Assembly (NCBI GenBank): GCA_964644135.1
Contig: CAZXWD010000119.1
Span: 1-8,960, forward strand
Origin: CAZMOK01 sp964644135
GTDB taxonomy: Bacteria; Bacteroidota; Bacteroidia; Bacteroidales; JAGOPY01
Direction: 5' to 3'
DNA length: 8,960 nucleotides
In this document: in pieces, positions 6,926-8,960 of the stretch
Position numbering within the stretch: position 1 is the first letter of the stretch
Layout of the letters: each line of letters opens with the position of its first letter
Position numbers and translations under genes: made by a program
The notes under the pieces: generated by a model
The model's database searches: none
Told to the model about the DNA's origin: nothing
The model's input: the letters and a program-made list of their open reading frames with translations, nothing else

Positions 6926-7927
6926 ATGATGAAAATTGCAGTTGTTGGAGTCACAGGTCTTGTTGGCAGGAAAATACTCCAGGTCCTTTCCGAAAAAGGT
7001 TCGGAAAACGCATCTTTGATCCCTGTTGCATCCCCCGGTTCGGTTGGGAAGGAAATTATTTTCGGTGGCAAGGGCTATAAGGTGACAGGCATTGAAGAGG
7101 CTGTAAGGTTAAGGCCTGACGTTGCCATCTTTTCGGCCGGATCGGAAGTTTCGAAAAAATATGCCCCGGCCTTTGCAGAAGCGGGAACAACGGTAATCGA
7201 CAATTCCAGCGCATGGAGGATGCACGAAGGGATACCGCTAATCATTCCGGAAATTAACGGCGGCATACTTACCAGGGAGCATAAGATCATTGCAAACCCC
7301 AATTGTTCCACCATCCAGATGCTGATGGCCCTGGCGCCAATTCACCGCACATATGGTATCAGAAGAGTTGTCGTTGCAACGTACCAGTCGGTGACAGGGA
7401 GCGGTTACAAGGGCCTCCGGCAACTCGAGGATGAAAGGGCAGGCGTTGAGGGAGAAAAAGCGTATCCGCACAGCATAGATCTCAACCTGATCCCTAAAGC
7501 CGGTGAGTTTACAGAAGAAGGATATACATCGGAAGAGATCAAGCTGGTAAGGGAAACGCACAAGATACTGGACGATTACTCGATCAGGGTCACGGCAACT
7601 GCAGTGAGGGCGCCGGTCAAGGGAGGCCATTCTGAAGCGGTGAACCTTGAGCTGGAAAATCATTTTGAACTGGAAGACATAAAGAACCTGCTATCAGAAA
7701 CGGATGGTGTGACCGTTCAGGATGACCCTTCCGCTGAATTGTATCCCATGCCTGTGAATTCCAACGACCGGGATGAGGTTTTTGTAGGAAGGATTAGAAG
7801 GGACCGTACAGTTACCAACGGGCTGAACCTATGGATAGTAGCTGATAACCTGAGGAAGGGTGCCGCAACCAATGCCGTTGATATAGCCCTGTATGTGATC
7901 AATAACAAGCTGGCCGGCAGGTCATGA
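6926..7927 (+). CDS. asd: Aspartate-semialdehyde dehydrogenase
   Basis: This enzyme reduces L-aspartyl-4-phosphate with NADPH to L-aspartate-4-semialdehyde, the branch-point precursor of lysine/diaminopimelate, threonine and methionine, in the cytoplasm. The 333-residue protein has family length. It shows the N-terminal dinucleotide-binding loop GVTGLVGRKILQVL (8-21), the catalytic-cysteine motif NPNCSTIQ (Cys127), the TYQSVTGSGYKG stretch (152-163), and the substrate-binding block VRAPVKGGHSEAVN with Arg228 and the general base His235. The C-terminal GAATNAVDIA (312-321) is also typical. The start is ATG at 6926; a second in-frame ATG follows directly (6929) and cannot be excluded. No Shine-Dalgarno sequence is visible, and a -7 box lies 17 bases upstream. 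The stop TGA overlaps the ribF ATG, so asd leads a two-gene operon. Confidence 0.96.
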   Translation: MMKIAVVGVTGLVGRKILQVLSEKGSENASLIPVASPGSVGKEIIFGGKGYKVTGIEEAVRLRPDVAIFSAGSEVSKKYAPAFAEAGTTVIDNSSAWRMHEGIPLIIPEINGGILTREHKIIANPNCSTIQMLMALAPIHRTYGIRRVVVATYQSVTGSGYKGLRQLEDERAGVEGEKAYPHSIDLNLIPKAGEFTEEGYTSEEIKLVRETHKILDDYSIRVTATAVRAPVKGGHSEAVNLELENHFELEDIKNLLSETDGVTVQDDPSAELYPMPVNSNDRDEVFVGRIRRDRTVTNGLNLWIVADNLRKGAATNAVDIALYVINNKLAGRS

Positions 7928-8868
7928 CATTCATGAGGATCTACCACGACATAGAGGAATGCAGAAATATACCCTCACCGGTGGTCACTACCGGTACGTT
8001 CGATGGTGTGCACCTGGGCCACCAGGCGATTTTCAGGGTTATGGGTCAGGTTGCTTCCGAAACCGGGGGTGAAACAGTGGTAATGACCTTCCATCCCCAC
8101 CCCAGGCTTGTGATCCACCCCGACAGCAAGGACCTCAAGTTCATAAATATGCAGAAGAAGAAGATCAGGCTGATGGAATCTTTCGGGATCCAACACCTGG
8201 TAATCATTCCTTTTACTCGTGAGTTTTCCAATACCCCTTCTTCGGATTTTGTCAAAAAATACCTGGTTGATAAAATTGGGGTGAAGAACCTGATAATCGG
8301 CCATGACCACCATTTCGGCAAGGACCGCCGGGGCAGCTTCGGTGAGTTGATAGGCCTTTCAAAGATCCACGGCTTTAAAGTGAGGAAGGTGCCTGAGCAG
8401 CAGGTCGACGGTACCCCTGTGAGCTCCACAAAGATCAGGAACGCCCTTATGGAAGGAAATGTGAGACTTGCCAACAATCTGCTTGGATATCAATATTCCA
8501 TTTCCGGAAAGGTTGTGCTGGGGAACAAAATCGGCAGGACCATTGGTTTCCCTACGGCCAATATCGACCTTGAAGACCGATATAAGCTGATATCGGCCAA
8601 CGGGGTTTATGCCTGTAAGACCCGTGTGTCGGAAAGGATATACAAAGGCATGGGGAACATTGGTTACCGGCCTACGGTAAACAGCGGGGGGCTCACCATT
8701 GAAGTAAATATTTTTGAGTTCGACAGGGATATTTACGGCGAAGAGATCGAGATATTCTTCCTTGACAGGATAAGGGATGAAAAGCGGTTCGACAGCCTCC
8801 ATGAGCTCAGGGACCAGCTTATATGCGACAAGGCAAAGGTGGTGGATATGCTCAGGGCCTATCCCTGA
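7924..8868 (+). CDS. ribF: Bifunctional riboflavin kinase / FMN adenylyltransferase (FAD synthetase)
   Basis: RibF phosphorylates riboflavin to FMN and then adenylates FMN to FAD, both with ATP, in the cytoplasm. The 314-residue length is normal for the prokaryotic bifunctional enzyme. The N-terminal FMN adenylyltransferase domain (about 16-180) has TTGTFDGVHLGH with the HxGH nucleotidyltransferase motif at 30-33, and the SSTKIR motif at 167-172. The C-terminal riboflavin kinase domain (about 190-312) has GRTIGFPTAN at 204-213 (the PTAN motif), GMGNIGYRPTV at 242-252, and the likely catalytic Glu260 in TIEVNIFEF. DIYGEEI and a RDEKRFDSLHEL stretch follow. Both active sites look intact. The ATG at 7924 overlaps the asd stop as ATGA, implying translational coupling. 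An in-frame ATG at 7933 (residue 4) is an alternative start. It ends 9 bases from the stop of a convergent gene, with no visible terminator. Confidence 0.96.
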   Translation: MTFMRIYHDIEECRNIPSPVVTTGTFDGVHLGHQAIFRVMGQVASETGGETVVMTFHPHPRLVIHPDSKDLKFINMQKKKIRLMESFGIQHLVIIPFTREFSNTPSSDFVKKYLVDKIGVKNLIIGHDHHFGKDRRGSFGELIGLSKIHGFKVRKVPEQQVDGTPVSSTKIRNALMEGNVRLANNLLGYQYSISGKVVLGNKIGRTIGFPTANIDLEDRYKLISANGVYACKTRVSERIYKGMGNIGYRPTVNSGGLTIEVNIFEFDRDIYGEEIEIFFLDRIRDEKRFDSLHELRDQLICDKAKVVDMLRAYP

Positions 8869-8877
8869 AACGGCAAA

Positions 8878-8960
8878 CTACTCATCGGACTCCTTAACAA
8901 TGAACCCTATTTCCATTACACCAACAGTTTTCAGCCTGTGCATCCTGTTGGCAATTTCGA
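8878..8960 (-). CDS. C-terminal fragment of an unidentified protein (enters from the right edge)
   Basis: On the minus strand an open frame runs in from the window edge for 26 codons and stops at TAG (8880-8878). The visible tail contains NRMHRLKTVGVMEIGF and ends VKESDE. The alternation of a basic helix-like stretch and a hydrophobic strand looks like real coding sequence, and the tight convergent placement against ribF fits this. The family cannot be identified from so little. A small ligand-binding (ACT-like) fold would be compatible but is a guess. Confidence 0.55.
   Translation of the reverse strand, partial: EIANRMHRLKTVGVMEIGFIVKESDE

Noticed and set aside
6787..7071. Minus-strand 94-codon frame spanning the intergenic region and the 5' end of asd
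   Set aside because: More than half lies antisense to the well-supported asd coding region. It shows no motif and appears to be a shadow frame.

Overview
The window looks like ordinary chromosomal backbone from a member of the Bacteroidota, probably Bacteroidales or Marinilabiliales-like. This is inferred from three things: moderate GC, translation starts without Shine-Dalgarno sequences, and matches to the Bacteroidota -7 promoter box TAnnTTTG. A large exported lamin-tail-domain protein ending in a gliding/type IX-like C-terminal module also fits. There is no mobile element, CRISPR array, rRNA or tRNA that I can support.

Layout, left to right. Positions 1-1676 (minus) hold the N-terminal 558 codons of ribonuclease R (rnr), cut by the window edge inside the catalytic RNB domain. 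Thirteen bases upstream of it, in the same orientation, lies a 563-residue fused double-ATPase of the oligopeptide/nickel ABC importer type (1690-3381, minus). A short divergent promoter region (3382-3462) separates this from a ComF-family phosphoribosyltransferase (3463-4155, plus). ComF converges, with only 5 bases between stop codons, on an 866-residue secreted protein (4161-6761, minus) built from two consecutive Ig-like plus lamin-tail-domain units. A 164-base divergent intergenic region follows. It carries the best promoter match in the window, and then a two-gene operon: asd (aspartate-semialdehyde dehydrogenase, 6926-7927) and ribF (bifunctional riboflavin kinase/FAD synthetase, 7924-8868), overlapping by ATGA. 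The last 83 bases are the C-terminal end of an unidentified minus-strand gene that converges on ribF with a 9-base gap.

Functionally this is a mix of housekeeping genes: RNA turnover (rnr), peptide or metal uptake energisation (the double ATPase, without its permeases here), a DNA-uptake-associated phosphoribosyltransferase relative (ComF), Lys/Thr/Met/diaminopimelate precursor synthesis (asd) and flavin cofactor synthesis (ribF). The lamin-tail protein is the only accessory-looking gene. I found no evidence of an undescribed multi-gene system. The observations below are modest and concern promoter architecture, the modular duplication in the secreted protein, very tight convergent gene ends and the asd-ribF coupling.
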